Source: Pseudonocardia sediminis (GTDB lineage Bacteria > Actinomycetota > Actinomycetes > Mycobacteriales > Pseudonocardiaceae). Taken from it: 64,000 bases of DNA. The notes beneath the pieces are model-generated. The model was not told the origin of the DNA. It worked only from the letters and a program-made list of their open reading frames with translations, and did no database searches. The stretch lies in contig NZ_SHKL01000001.1 of NCBI RefSeq assembly GCF_004217185.1, positions 2,471,001 through 2,535,000 on the forward strand, in the 5' to 3' direction. The translations under genes and the position numbers were made by a program. Positions 47,774 through 64,000 of the stretch are shown piece by piece; within the stretch, counting starts at the first letter, position 1; each line of letters begins with the position of its first letter.

Positions 47774-50275
47774 GTGCGTGTGACCGTGTCCTGGCTCTCC
47801 GAGCACCTCGACGCCGCGGCCCTGCCCGCGTCCGTCGACGAGGTCGGCGACGCGTTCGTCCGGGTCGGTCTCGAGGTCGAGGAGATCCACCCGGCCCCCG
47901 AGATCACCGGCCCGCTCACCGTCGGGCGCGTCGACGAGATCGAGGAGCTGACGGAGTTCAAGAAGCCGATCCGGTACTGCCAGGTCGGCTTCGAGGACGG
48001 CCGCAGCCGCGGGATCGTCTGCGGCGCACGGAACTTCTCCGTCGGCGACCTCGTGGTCGTCTCCGAACCGGGTGCCGTGCTGCCCGGCGGGTTCGCGATC
48101 ACCTCCCGCGAGACCTACGGCCACGTCTCCGACGGCATGATCGCCTCGGCCAAGGAGCTCGGCCTCGGCGCCGACCACGCCGGCATCCTCGTGCTGCCCC
48201 CGGGCACCGCCGAGCCCGGCGACGACGCGATGCCCCTGCTCGGTCTCGACGAGGCCGTCGTCGAGCTGGCCGTCACCCCGGACCGCGGCTACTGCTTCGC
48301 CGTCCGCGGCCTGGCCCGCGAGCTGGCCGTGTCCACCGACGCCGACTTCACCGACCCGGTCACCCGGGTCCGGGTACCGCAGACCGACGGCGACGCCTGG
48401 CCGGTCCGGATCGATGACACCGGCCGGTGCCCGCGGTTCGTCGTCCGCCGCGTCGACGGCGTCGACCCGGCCGCTCCGTCGCCGTGGTGGATGCAGCGAC
48501 GCCTGCTCGCGGCCGGTATGCGCCCGATCTCGCTGATCGTCGACGTCACCAACTACGTGATGCTCGACCTCGGCCAGCCGCTGCACGCCTACGACGCCTC
48601 CCGCGTCACCGGCACGATCGCCGTCCGCCGGGCGAGCGCGGGGGAGACCCTGCGGACGCTCGACGACGCGACCCGCACGCTCGACGTCGACGACCTGCTG
48701 ATCACCGACGACTCGGGCCCGATCGGCCTGGCCGGCGTCATGGGCGGGGCGAGCACGGAGATTCCCGCGCTCGCCGACCTGGGTGCCGACGCCCGTGTGG
48801 ACGTTCTGCTGGAGGCCGCGCACTTCGACCCGGCCGGCATCGCCCGCTCCGCGCGGCGGCACAAGCTGCCCAGCGAGGCGTCGCGGCGCTTCGAGCGGGT
48901 CGTCGACCCGGCTCTGCCGCCGGTCGCGGCCGAGCGCGCGGCGCAGCTGCTCGTCGAGCTCGGCGGCGGCACGCTCGCCGACGGACGCACCGACGAGGGC
49001 GGCGTCCCCGCCGTCGACGCGGTGCGGATGCCGCTGTCGCTGCCCGACCGCACGGCCGGCGTGGCCTACCCGCGCGGGGCGACCGCGCGCCGGCTGGGCC
49101 AGGTCGGTTGCCGGATCGAGCTCGACACCGGCGCCGACGGGCAGGGACAGGTCGTCGCGACCCCGCCCACCTGGCGCCCTGACCTGCGCCAGCCCGCCGA
49201 CCTGGTCGAGGAGGTGCTGCGCCTCGAGGGCTACGACACGATCCCCTCGACGCTGCCCGCCGCTCCGCCCGGACACGGGCTCACCGGCTCTCAGCTGCGC
49301 CGTCGCGCGGTCTCCCGTGCGCTGGCCGAGGCCGGGCACGTCGAGGTACTGCCGTTCCCGTTCGTCGCCGAGACCGTCTGGGACGCGTTCGGCCTGCCCG
49401 CCGACGACGTCCGGCGCCGCACTGTCGCCGTCAGCAACCCGCTCGACGCCGAGCGCGCCCGGCTCACCACGACGCTGCTGCCCGGCCTGCTGGACATGCT
49501 GGTGCGCAACCGGTCCCGCGGCACCGAGGACCTGGCGCTGTACACGCTCGGTCAGGTCGTGCTGCCGCACGCCGACCCGGCGCCGATGCCGGACCCGCCG
49601 GTGTCACGCCGCCCCACCGACGCCGAGTACGCCGCGATCCGTGCCGCGCTCCCGGCCCAGCCCACGCACGTCGCCGTCGTGCTGGCCGGGGACCGCGACC
49701 CGCGTGGGTGGTGGGGCCGTGGCCGCGCCGCCGCCTGGTCGGACGCGATCGAGTCGGCCCGCCTGGTCGGCGCCGCGTCCGGTGTCGAGCTGCGGGTGAC
49801 CAAGGCCGACCACCTGCCCTGGCACCCGGGACGCTGCGCGGCGCTGCGGGTGGGGGACTGGATCGTCGGCTACGCGGGCGAGCTGCACCCCAAGGTCGTC
49901 GAGGCCCTCGGGCTCCCGGCCCGGACCGCGGCGATGGAACTCGACCTCGACGCGATCCCGCTGACCGAGAACCTGCCGGTCCCGACCGTTTCCGGGTTCC
50001 CACCGGTCGCGGTCGACGTGGCGCTCGTGACCGCCGACGACGTCCCGGCCGCCGAGGTGGCCGACGCGCTGACCGACGGCGGGGGAGACCTGCTCGAGGC
50101 CGTGCGGCTCTTCGACGTCTATACCGGCGAACAGGTCGGCGAGGGCAAGCACTCGCTGGCGTTCAAGCTTCGCATGCGTGCCCCGGACCGGACGCTGACG
50201 AACGAGGAGGCGAACGCCGCGCGCGACGCCGCCGTCGCCGAGGCCACCCGCCGCCACGGGGTCACGCTGCGCTGA
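47774..50275 (+). CDS. pheT: Phenylalanyl-tRNA synthetase beta subunit
   Basis: 833 residues, GTG start eight bases after AGGAG. Domains in order: N-terminal OB-fold tRNA-binding (about 40-150, CQVGFEDGRSRGIVCGARNF), B3/B4 editing region (about 200-390), B5 (about 410-480), catalytic-like core (about 500-700) and C-terminal ferredoxin-like anticodon-binding FDX-ACB domain (about 740-833). It forms the alpha2-beta2 enzyme with PheS and hydrolyses Tyr-tRNA(Phe). An inverted-repeat element follows directly. Confidence 0.97.
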   Translation: MRVTVSWLSEHLDAAALPASVDEVGDAFVRVGLEVEEIHPAPEITGPLTVGRVDEIEELTEFKKPIRYCQVGFEDGRSRGIVCGARNFSVGDLVVVSEPGAVLPGGFAITSRETYGHVSDGMIASAKELGLGADHAGILVLPPGTAEPGDDAMPLLGLDEAVVELAVTPDRGYCFAVRGLARELAVSTDADFTDPVTRVRVPQTDGDAWPVRIDDTGRCPRFVVRRVDGVDPAAPSPWWMQRRLLAAGMRPISLIVDVTNYVMLDLGQPLHAYDASRVTGTIAVRRASAGETLRTLDDATRTLDVDDLLITDDSGPIGLAGVMGGASTEIPALADLGADARVDVLLEAAHFDPAGIARSARRHKLPSEASRRFERVVDPALPPVAAERAAQLLVELGGGTLADGRTDEGGVPAVDAVRMPLSLPDRTAGVAYPRGATARRLGQVGCRIELDTGADGQGQVVATPPTWRPDLRQPADLVEEVLRLEGYDTIPSTLPAAPPGHGLTGSQLRRRAVSRALAEAGHVEVLPFPFVAETVWDAFGLPADDVRRRTVAVSNPLDAERARLTTTLLPGLLDMLVRNRSRGTEDLALYTLGQVVLPHADPAPMPDPPVSRRPTDAEYAAIRAALPAQPTHVAVVLAGDRDPRGWWGRGRAAAWSDAIESARLVGAASGVELRVTKADHLPWHPGRCAALRVGDWIVGYAGELHPKVVEALGLPARTAAMELDLDAIPLTENLPVPTVSGFPPVAVDVALVTADDVPAAEVADALTDGGGDLLEAVRLFDVYTGEQVGEGKHSLAFKLRMRAPDRTLTNEEANAARDAAVAEATRRHGVTLR

Positions 50276-50280
50276 CGCTT

Positions 50281-50346
50281 CATGGTCAACGGGACATCAG
50301 TGCTGCCGACCCATGATCGAACAGCCGTGACGCCCCGTTGACCATG
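50281..50346. repeat. 66-bp intergenic element with 13-bp perfect inverted ends
   Basis: CATGGTCAACGGG (50281-50293) and CCCGTTGACCATG (50334-50346) are exact inverted copies. They lie 6 bp from the pheT stop and 2 bp from the stop of the convergent lipoprotein gene. It may be a bidirectional terminator, or a non-coding palindromic repeat of the REP or MITE type. Confidence 0.6.
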
Positions 50347-50347
50347 G

Positions 50348-51421
50348 TCAGCGTCGTGGCAGCGAGGCGACGGCCGCCCGCCCGGCCGTCCGCCACGCGT
50401 CGTCGGTGGGGGTGCGGCCCGCGGCGGCGATCGTGACCAGGAGCGTCGGGGTGGCGATCTGCAGCGTCGGACCGCCGACGGTGTCGACGAGCACGGCGCC
50501 GTCTCCGACGCCGGTCAACGGCCGGGACCCGGTGGCGGTCCGCAGGAACGCGACCGGCGTGCCGGTGTTGACCCGGTAGACGTTGACCGAGGCCGTCGGT
50601 GCGGGGGACCCGGACGTCGCGACCGCGAAGCAGCTCCGCGTGGTGGCGCCGCCGGGGCGCGTGACGACGTGGTTGGCCGGGGCAGGCACCGACGCGCCCA
50701 GCAGCGCGCCGAAACCCCGCGCGTCGAGCAGACATTCGTCCGGGACGACGTCCGAGGTCAGAGGCCCGGCCGCCCCCGGCGTCGGTCCGGATCCCCCGGA
50801 TCCGGGTGCGGCGGCGTTCGGCACCCCGGGCCCCGGTGACGCCGGGCGGGGTGTGGCCGGGCGGGGTGCGTTCGGGCCGGGGGCGCTGGGGCCGGGGGCA
50901 CTGGGGCCGGCGGCATTCGGGCGGGGTGCGGCTGCCGGGGGTGCGGGAGCCGCCGCCGCGCGGGAGCCCTGCTCGGGCGTCGCGGTGCGGGGCCGCTGCG
51001 GGACGACGGTGCGCCGCAGCTGCCCGGCGACGTCCGGCGGGTCGATGACCGCCGTCGGCGCGAGCGGGGCCTGCAGATCGGGCGGGGCCTGCTGCCCGGA
51101 CGGTGGGTCGTCGAGCGGCATCGGGTAGCGGGTGGTGGGCGTGCCCGGCATCGGCTGCACCGTGACGGTCGGGCGGCCCGACGGCAGCGCACCCGGGACG
51201 GAGAAGCTGGTCGGCGGGGACGAGGTCGGTTCCGGCGTGCCCGGCTCGGCGCCCGAGGCGGGCTCGTCACCGGCCCCGGCCGACGCCGCAGGGGGGCTCT
51301 CGCCCTCCGCGTAGGGAGTGCCGGGCACGGTCTGGGCGCAGCCCGCCGCCGTCCCGGCCAGCACCGTTCCGCACACCACGGCGGCGATCCCGCCGCGCAC
51401 CCGCACCCACGTCCCACGCAC
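50348..51421 (-). CDS. Proline-rich lipoprotein with C-terminal globular domain, unknown function
   Basis: About 357 residues. Short basic start (RGTWVRVRGG), hydrophobic stretch and lipobox LAGTAAGC, then some 210 residues of Pro/Ala/Gly low-complexity sequence (PGPSAPGPNAPRPATPRP), then a domain of about 120 residues with paired Cys (PDECLLD, TRSCFAV) ending in VTIAAAGRT and AAVASLP. This resembles DUF3558-like actinobacterial lipoproteins in overall plan, but I am not sure. GTG 51421 is chosen because TAGCGT (minus strand, 51429-51434) sits 7 nt upstream; the GTG at 51430 would overlap that -10. Confidence 0.65.
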   Translation of the reverse strand: MRGTWVRVRGGIAAVVCGTVLAGTAAGCAQTVPGTPYAEGESPPAASAGAGDEPASGAEPGTPEPTSSPPTSFSVPGALPSGRPTVTVQPMPGTPTTRYPMPLDDPPSGQQAPPDLQAPLAPTAVIDPPDVAGQLRRTVVPQRPRTATPEQGSRAAAAPAPPAAAPRPNAAGPSAPGPSAPGPNAPRPATPRPASPGPGVPNAAAPGSGGSGPTPGAAGPLTSDVVPDECLLDARGFGALLGASVPAPANHVVTRPGGATTRSCFAVATSGSPAPTASVNVYRVNTGTPVAFLRTATGSRPLTGVGDGAVLVDTVGGPTLQIATPTLLVTIAAAGRTPTDDAWRTAGRAAVASLPRR

Positions 51422-51435
51422 GCGCGGCACGCTAG

Positions 51436-53730
<2,295 letters not shown>

Positions 53731-53747
<17 letters not shown>

Positions 53748-54653
53748 CCCCACGCCCGGGACGCCCGCTCCCGAGACTCCGACCCGGATCAAGCGGGCGC
53801 AGGAGAAGGCGGGCGTCCTGGCCGAGGCGATGCCCTGGCTGCAACGCTTCCACGGCCGCGTCGTCGTCGTGAAGTACGGCGGCAACGCGATGATCGACGA
53901 GGAGCTCAAGCAGGCCTTCGCCCGGGACATGGTGTTCCTGCGCCTGGCGGGGATCCACCCGGTCGTCGTGCACGGCGGCGGCCCGCAGATCACCGCGATG
54001 CTCGCGCGCCTGGGCCTGTCCGGGGAGTTCCGCGGCGGGCTGCGGGTCACCACGCCGGAGACGATGGACGTGGTCCGGATGGTCATGGTCGGGCAGGTCG
54101 GGCGCGAGCTCGTCGGCCTGATCAACCAGCACGGTCCGCTGGCGGTCGGCATGTCCGGCGAGGACGCGAACCTGTTCACCGCGGAGAAGCGCACCGCGCT
54201 GGTCGGCGGCGAGCCGGTCGACATCGGCCTGGTCGGCGACGTGACGACGGTGAACCCGGACGCGGTGCTCGACATTGTCGCCGCCGGGCGGATCCCGGTC
54301 GTCGCCGGCGTCGCCCCGGACGTCGACGGCCAGGTGCACAACATCAACGCCGACAGCGCCGCCGCGGCACTGGCGAGCGCTCTGGGCGCGGCGAAGCTCG
54401 TCGTGCTCACCGACGTCCAGGGCCTCTACCGCAACTACCCCGACCCCGAGTCGATCATCGCGTCGCTGACCGCGGACGAGCTGGAGCCGATGCTGCCCCG
54501 GCTGGAGAGCGGGATGGCGCCGAAGATGGAGGCCTGCCTGCGCGCGGTGCGCGGCGGGGTCGCACAAGCCCACGTGATCGACGGGCGGGTGCCGCACTCG
54601 GTCCTGCTCGAGGTCTTCACCACCGAAGGAGTCGGAACCATGGTGGTCCCGTC

Positions 54654-54657
<4 letters not shown>
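53731..54657 (+). CDS. argB: Acetylglutamate kinase
   Basis: 308 residues with KYGGNAM (phosphate loop), [33 protein letters not shown] and the [12 protein letters not shown] nucleotide site of the amino-acid kinase family. An N-terminal helix of about 25 residues ([23 protein letters not shown]) precedes the core, as in the hexameric arginine-inhibited kinases, so feedback control by arginine is expected. GTG start within argJ, after GGAGGAG. Confidence 0.96.
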
Positions 54658-56830
<2,173 letters not shown>

Positions 56831-56841
<11 letters not shown>

Positions 56842-57400
56842 CCCGCGGAACCAGGCCGACCCCGAGGAACCCGAGCGGGGCGGCGACGACCGGCCCGGAC
56901 GGGCGGCGGCCCGCCCCGGTGCCGCGACCCGCGTCGCGCGGCAGGCCGCGATCGTCGACCTGATCTGGCAGCGGGCGGTGCACAGCCAGGGCGAGCTGCT
57001 CGTCCTGCTCGAGCACCACGGCATCGAGACCACCCAGGCCACGCTGTCGCGGGACCTGGACGAGCTGGGTGCGGTCAAGCTGCGCGGCGCCGACGGGGGC
57101 ACACCGGTCTACCGGATCCCGGAGGACGGCAACCCCGGCTTCGGTGTCGCCCACCCGCCCCAGGGCGGCACCACCCGGTTGTCCCGGTTGCTGGGGGAGC
57201 TGCTCGTCTCCGCGGACGCGAGTGGGAACCTTGCCGTACTGCGCACCCCGCCCGGTGCCGCGCACTACCTGGCCAGCGCGCTCGACCGGGCGGCCCTGCA
57301 CGACGTCGTCGGCACCATCGCCGGCGACGACACCCTCATGGTGGTGGCCCGCGAGCCCCTCACCGGTGACCAACTCGTCGCGCTCCTGCGCGAGCTGTAG
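56831..57400 (+). CDS. argR: Arginine repressor ArgR
   Basis: 189 residues. The N-terminal winged helix (about 35-105) contains [50 protein letters not shown], with the ArgR recognition segment [12 protein letters not shown]. The C-terminal hexamerisation and arginine-binding domain has [13 protein letters not shown] and [16 protein letters not shown], with the GTIAGDD ligand loop. A 30-residue charged N-terminal extension precedes the DNA-binding part. It probably represses the operon through the ARG box at 51518-51535. Confidence 0.96.
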
Positions 57401-61496
<4,096 letters not shown>

Positions 61497-61536
61497 GTGG
61501 CACGCACGAACCCGGGCCATGATCCCGTGGCGGGGG

Positions 61537-61566
61537 AGCCCGGCCGGTCGTCGCACCGGCCGGGCT
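61537..61566 (+). terminator. arg operon terminator
   Basis: AGCCCGGCCGGT (61537-61548) and ACCGGCCGGGCT (61555-61566), 12-bp perfect stem, loop CGTCGC. It lies 41 bp after the aminotransferase stop and just before the glycosylase start I prefer. Confidence 0.85.
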
Positions 61567-61571
61567 CGCCC

Positions 61572-62204
61572 GTGAGCGGGGCACCGCTGCTGGACCGTTC
61601 TGAGCTGGCGACGGACGTCCTCCCGGCCGCGGAGCGGCTGCTCGGGTGCACGCTCGAGGCCGACACCGAGGAGGGGCCGGTCGCGGTGCGCCTGGTCGAG
61701 GTCGAGGCCTACCGCGGCGCCGACGACCCGGCGTCGCACTGCTACCGCGGGAAGACCCCGCGCAACGCCGTGATGTTCGGCCCGGCCGGGCACCTGTACG
61801 TCTACTTCGTCTACGGCATGCACTTCTGCGCGAACGTCACCTGCCTGGTCGACGGGGTGGCCGGGGCCGTGTTGCTGCGCGCCGGTGAGGTGCTGTCCGA
61901 CCCGGCCCTGGCCCGCGCCCGGCGGCCGACCGCGCGCAAGGACGCCGACCTGGCGAGCGGACCGGCCCGGATGGCCTCGCTGCTCGGCCTCACCCGCGAG
62001 GACGACGGCGTGGACGTGACGGACCCGGCCTCCCGCGTCCGGCTGTACGCCGAGCCCGCGCTGGCGTCGTCGTCGATCCGCACCGGGCCCCGCGTGGGCG
62101 TCGCCGCCGCACGGGAACTGCCGTGGCGGTACTGGGTCGACGGCTCGCCCGCGGTGAGCCGGTACCGGCCGGGCAAGGTCCGGGAGCGCAGACCCTCGAC
62201 GTGA
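61572..62204 (+). CDS. 3-methyladenine DNA glycosylase (AAG/MPG family)
   Basis: 210 residues. Key blocks are [50 protein letters not shown] with the catalytic Glu of VEVEAYRG and the intercalating Tyr region, then [12 protein letters not shown] and [13 protein letters not shown]. The enzyme removes alkylated purines in base excision repair. Start GTG 61572 gives the usual family length. An in-frame GTG at 61497 would place the perfect terminator hairpin inside the coding region as RSSHRPGSP-like sequence, so I reject it. Confidence 0.88.
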   Translation: MSGAPLLDRSELATDVLPAAERLLGCTLEADTEEGPVAVRLVEVEAYRGADDPASHCYRGKTPRNAVMFGPAGHLYVYFVYGMHFCANVTCLVDGVAGAVLLRAGEVLSDPALARARRPTARKDADLASGPARMASLLGLTREDDGVDVTDPASRVRLYAEPALASSSIRTGPRVGVAAARELPWRYWVDGSPAVSRYRPGKVRERRPST

Positions 62205-62212
62205 CGGACAGG

Positions 62213-62226
62213 GCAGCCTAGCCTCA
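62213..62226 (+). promoter_or_regulatory. Possible DtxR/IdeR iron box over a leaderless promoter
   Basis: The reverse complement, TGAGGCTAGGCTGC, matches 10 of 14 positions of one half-region of the iron-box consensus TTAGGTTAGGCTAA. TAGCCT (62219-62224) is a -10 candidate 6 nt before the GTG at 62231. The downstream gene is a siderophore-type binding protein, which supports iron control. Confidence 0.45.
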
Positions 62227-62230
62227 GCCC

Positions 62231-63256
62231 GTGCACGACAACTACGCAAACCGGACCCGCTCGCTCCCCGTCCGGCTCGTCCTCGCTCTCGCCGTCCTCG
62301 TCCTGGGCGGCGGTGTGCTCGCGGCGTGCGGGAGCGGCTCCGACCCGGCCGCCGGAGGGGGCGCCGCCGGTGGGGCGCCGGTCACCGTCGCCCACAAGTA
62401 CGGGCAGACGCAGGTCCCGGCCGCCCCGCAGCGGGTGGTGTCCCTGGGCTACACCGACCAGGACGCGCTCCTCGCGCTCGGCGTGGTGCCGGTGGCGATC
62501 CGCGAGTTCACCGGCGAGCAGCCGTCGGCGACCTGGCCGTGGGCGCAGAACCGTCTCGGCGGCGCGCAGCCGCAGGTGCTCCCGGTGGGGGAGGTCAGCG
62601 TCGAGCAGCTCGCCGCGCTGCGCCCGGACCTGATCGTCGGGATCTCGGCCGGCCTCACCCAGGCGCAGTACGACACCTACTCCCGGATCGCGCCCACCGT
62701 CGCCGCCCCGAACGGTTTCGTCGACTACGGGACGCCGTGGCAGGACGCCACGCGTCTCACCGGTCAGGCCGTGGGCAAGGCGGCCGAGGCCGACACGCTG
62801 GTGACGGACCTGGAGACGCGCATCGCCGCGACGAAGGCGCAGTTCCCGCAGCTGAACGGCAAGACCGTCGCCGGGGTGCTGCCGAGCACGGCCAGCCAGG
62901 CCGAGTTCTTCGTGTGGGGGCCGCAGGACCTGCGCGCCCGGTTCTTCGCCGGGCTCGGGATGCGGGGGGTGCCCGCGTTCGACCAGAACGCCGGCGACAA
63001 GTTCTACGGCACCTTCAGCTCCGAGCAGCTGGGCCGGCTCGACGAGGCCGACGTCGTCGCGCTGATCACGAACACCGACGAGCAGCGGACGACGTTCCAG
63101 GCCCAGCCCGGTTACGCGGCGCTGCAGGCGGTGCGCGAGAACCGCGTCGTGACCTTCGACGAGAAAGAGGCCGCCGCGCTGACGTTCTCCAGCGTGCTCA
63201 GCCTGCCGTCGGTGCTCGACACGGTGCCGCAGAAGCTCGCCACCGCCGTGCAGTAG
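62231..63256 (+). CDS. FecB-type iron-siderophore ABC transporter binding lipoprotein
   Basis: 341 residues. Signal peptide with lipobox ([10 protein letters not shown], Cys about 33), Gly/Ala linker, then a class III substrate-binding fold: [45 protein letters not shown], a long alpha-helix backbone and [14 protein letters not shown]. Similar proteins take up ferric siderophores such as desferrioxamine or enterobactin-like compounds. No permease or ATPase gene is next to it, so the partner must be elsewhere in the genome. Confidence 0.88.
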   Translation: MHDNYANRTRSLPVRLVLALAVLVLGGGVLAACGSGSDPAAGGGAAGGAPVTVAHKYGQTQVPAAPQRVVSLGYTDQDALLALGVVPVAIREFTGEQPSATWPWAQNRLGGAQPQVLPVGEVSVEQLAALRPDLIVGISAGLTQAQYDTYSRIAPTVAAPNGFVDYGTPWQDATRLTGQAVGKAAEADTLVTDLETRIAATKAQFPQLNGKTVAGVLPSTASQAEFFVWGPQDLRARFFAGLGMRGVPAFDQNAGDKFYGTFSSEQLGRLDEADVVALITNTDEQRTTFQAQPGYAALQAVRENRVVTFDEKEAAALTFSSVLSLPSVLDTVPQKLATAVQ

Positions 63257-63324
63257 GGACGCGCCGTGCTGACAGGTCGGAACCCGCGCGCGTCGGGGAC
63301 GCACCGGGGACCATGATTGGCCTC

Positions 63325-64000
63325 GTGAGTACGGACATCCTGGACGAGCTGGAGTGGCGCGGCCTGATCGCGCAGAGCACCGACCGCGACGCGCTGGCCC
63401 GCGAGCTGGCCGGGCCGGACCCGGTCACGTTGTACGCCGGGTTCGACCCGACGGCGCCGAGCCTGCACGCCGGGCACCTGGTGCAGATGCTGACGCTGCG
63501 CCGTTTCCAGGAGGCCGGGCACCGGCCGATCGTGCTGGCCGGCGGCGCGACCGGGCTGATCGGTGACCCGCGTGACGTGGGGGAGCGCAACCTGCACGAC
63601 CAGCAGACCGTCGAGCAGTGGACGGGCCTCATCAGGGGGCAGCTGGAGCGCTTCGTCGAGTTCGACGACTCACCGACCGGCGCACTGACCGTCAACAACC
63701 TGGACTGGACCGGGCAGCAGACGGTGCTCGAGTTCCTGCGCGACCTGGGCAAGCACTTCCCGGTCAACACGATGCTCGCGCGGGAGACGGTCAAGCGACG
63801 GCTCGCCGCCGACGGGATGTCCTACACCGAGTTCAGCTACCTGCTGCTGCAGTCGCAGGACTACCTGCAGCTCTACCGGCGCCACGGTTGCCGGCTCCAG
63901 ATCGGTGGCTCGGACCAGTGGGGCAACATCGTCGGGGGAGTGGAGCTTGTCCGGCGTGTGGAGTCCGGACACGTCCACGCGCTGACGACGCCCCTGGTCA
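63325..64000 (+). CDS. tyrS: Tyrosyl-tRNA synthetase, 3' truncated by window edge
   Basis: About 225 residues visible, class [28 protein letters not shown] holds the HIGH-like motif HAGH, then [45 protein letters not shown] and [12 protein letters not shown], which bind tyrosine and ATP. The KMSKS loop lies beyond the end. GTG 63325 or the in-frame ATG 63313 may be the start; the first codons [18 protein letters not shown] fit either. Confidence 0.95.
   Translation, partial: MSTDILDELEWRGLIAQSTDRDALARELAGPDPVTLYAGFDPTAPSLHAGHLVQMLTLRRFQEAGHRPIVLAGGATGLIGDPRDVGERNLHDQQTVEQWTGLIRGQLERFVEFDDSPTGALTVNNLDWTGQQTVLEFLRDLGKHFPVNTMLARETVKRRLAADGMSYTEFSYLLLQSQDYLQLYRRHGCRLQIGGSDQWGNIVGGVELVRRVESGHVHALTTPLV

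Overview
The window is a high-GC (visibly above 70 percent) bacterial chromosome segment of actinobacterial type. GC-rich third codon positions, frequent GTG starts, ATGA/TGATG gene overlaps, start codons placed only 6-10 nt behind a -10 hexamer (leaderless or near-leaderless mRNAs), a single-operon argCJBDFRGH cluster and a uvrA/metallo-hydrolase divergon all fit the Pseudonocardiaceae. Pseudonocardia itself is my best guess, but that is inference. I see no rRNA, tRNA, CRISPR array, insertion sequence or prophage gene.

Layout. 1-14.6 kb is a mixed surface and transport region: the end of a GT87 mannosyltransferase, a GAF/winged-helix regulator, an ABC permease translationally coupled to an unusual secreted-hydrolase/ABC-ATPase fusion, a Tat-exported purple-acid-phosphatase-like enzyme, a TerC/Alx protein behind a putative Mn riboswitch, a small phosphoesterase, an FKBP isomerase, a DHA2 drug exporter and a CaCA-type cation exchanger. 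14.6-21.9 kb (all minus strand) is a PQQ island: 19-aa ORF, rubredoxin, R2-like diiron protein, then a cupredoxin-like protein, a quinoprotein dehydrogenase with a lanthanide-type Asp-Tyr-Asp motif, and pqqA-B-C-D-E. PqqA is a 30-residue gene at 17883-17975.

22-39.6 kb is a catabolism and signalling stretch: an S9 peptidase, an acyl-CoA ligase and enoyl-CoA hydratase pair, an SMI1/KNR4 protein, two Ser/Thr kinases with different extracellular sensors plus a non-kinase paralogue of one sensor, RNase HI, an AraC regulator divergent from a DinB/mycothiol-type protein, a PASTA lipoprotein, an SDR remnant, a frameshifted sensor kinase with its intact LuxR-type response regulator, and a metallo-beta-lactamase-fold hydrolase.

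39.9-50.3 kb holds housekeeping genes: uvrA with a LexA-like box in its upstream region, a two-gene glycosyltransferase unit, infC (rare ATC start)-rpmI-rplT-rRNA methyltransferase, then pheS-pheT. 51.5-61.6 kb is a complete arginine operon argC-J-B-D-F-R-G-H plus an aspartate aminotransferase-like gene. It begins at a leaderless promoter overlapped by an ARG box and ends at a perfect 12-bp hairpin. Between argF and argR lie three tandem 17-bp copies that create two chained six-codon mini-ORFs ending in Arg-Arg. The window closes with a 3-methyladenine glycosylase, a siderophore-type binding lipoprotein under a probable iron-regulated leaderless promoter, and the first two thirds or so of tyrS.
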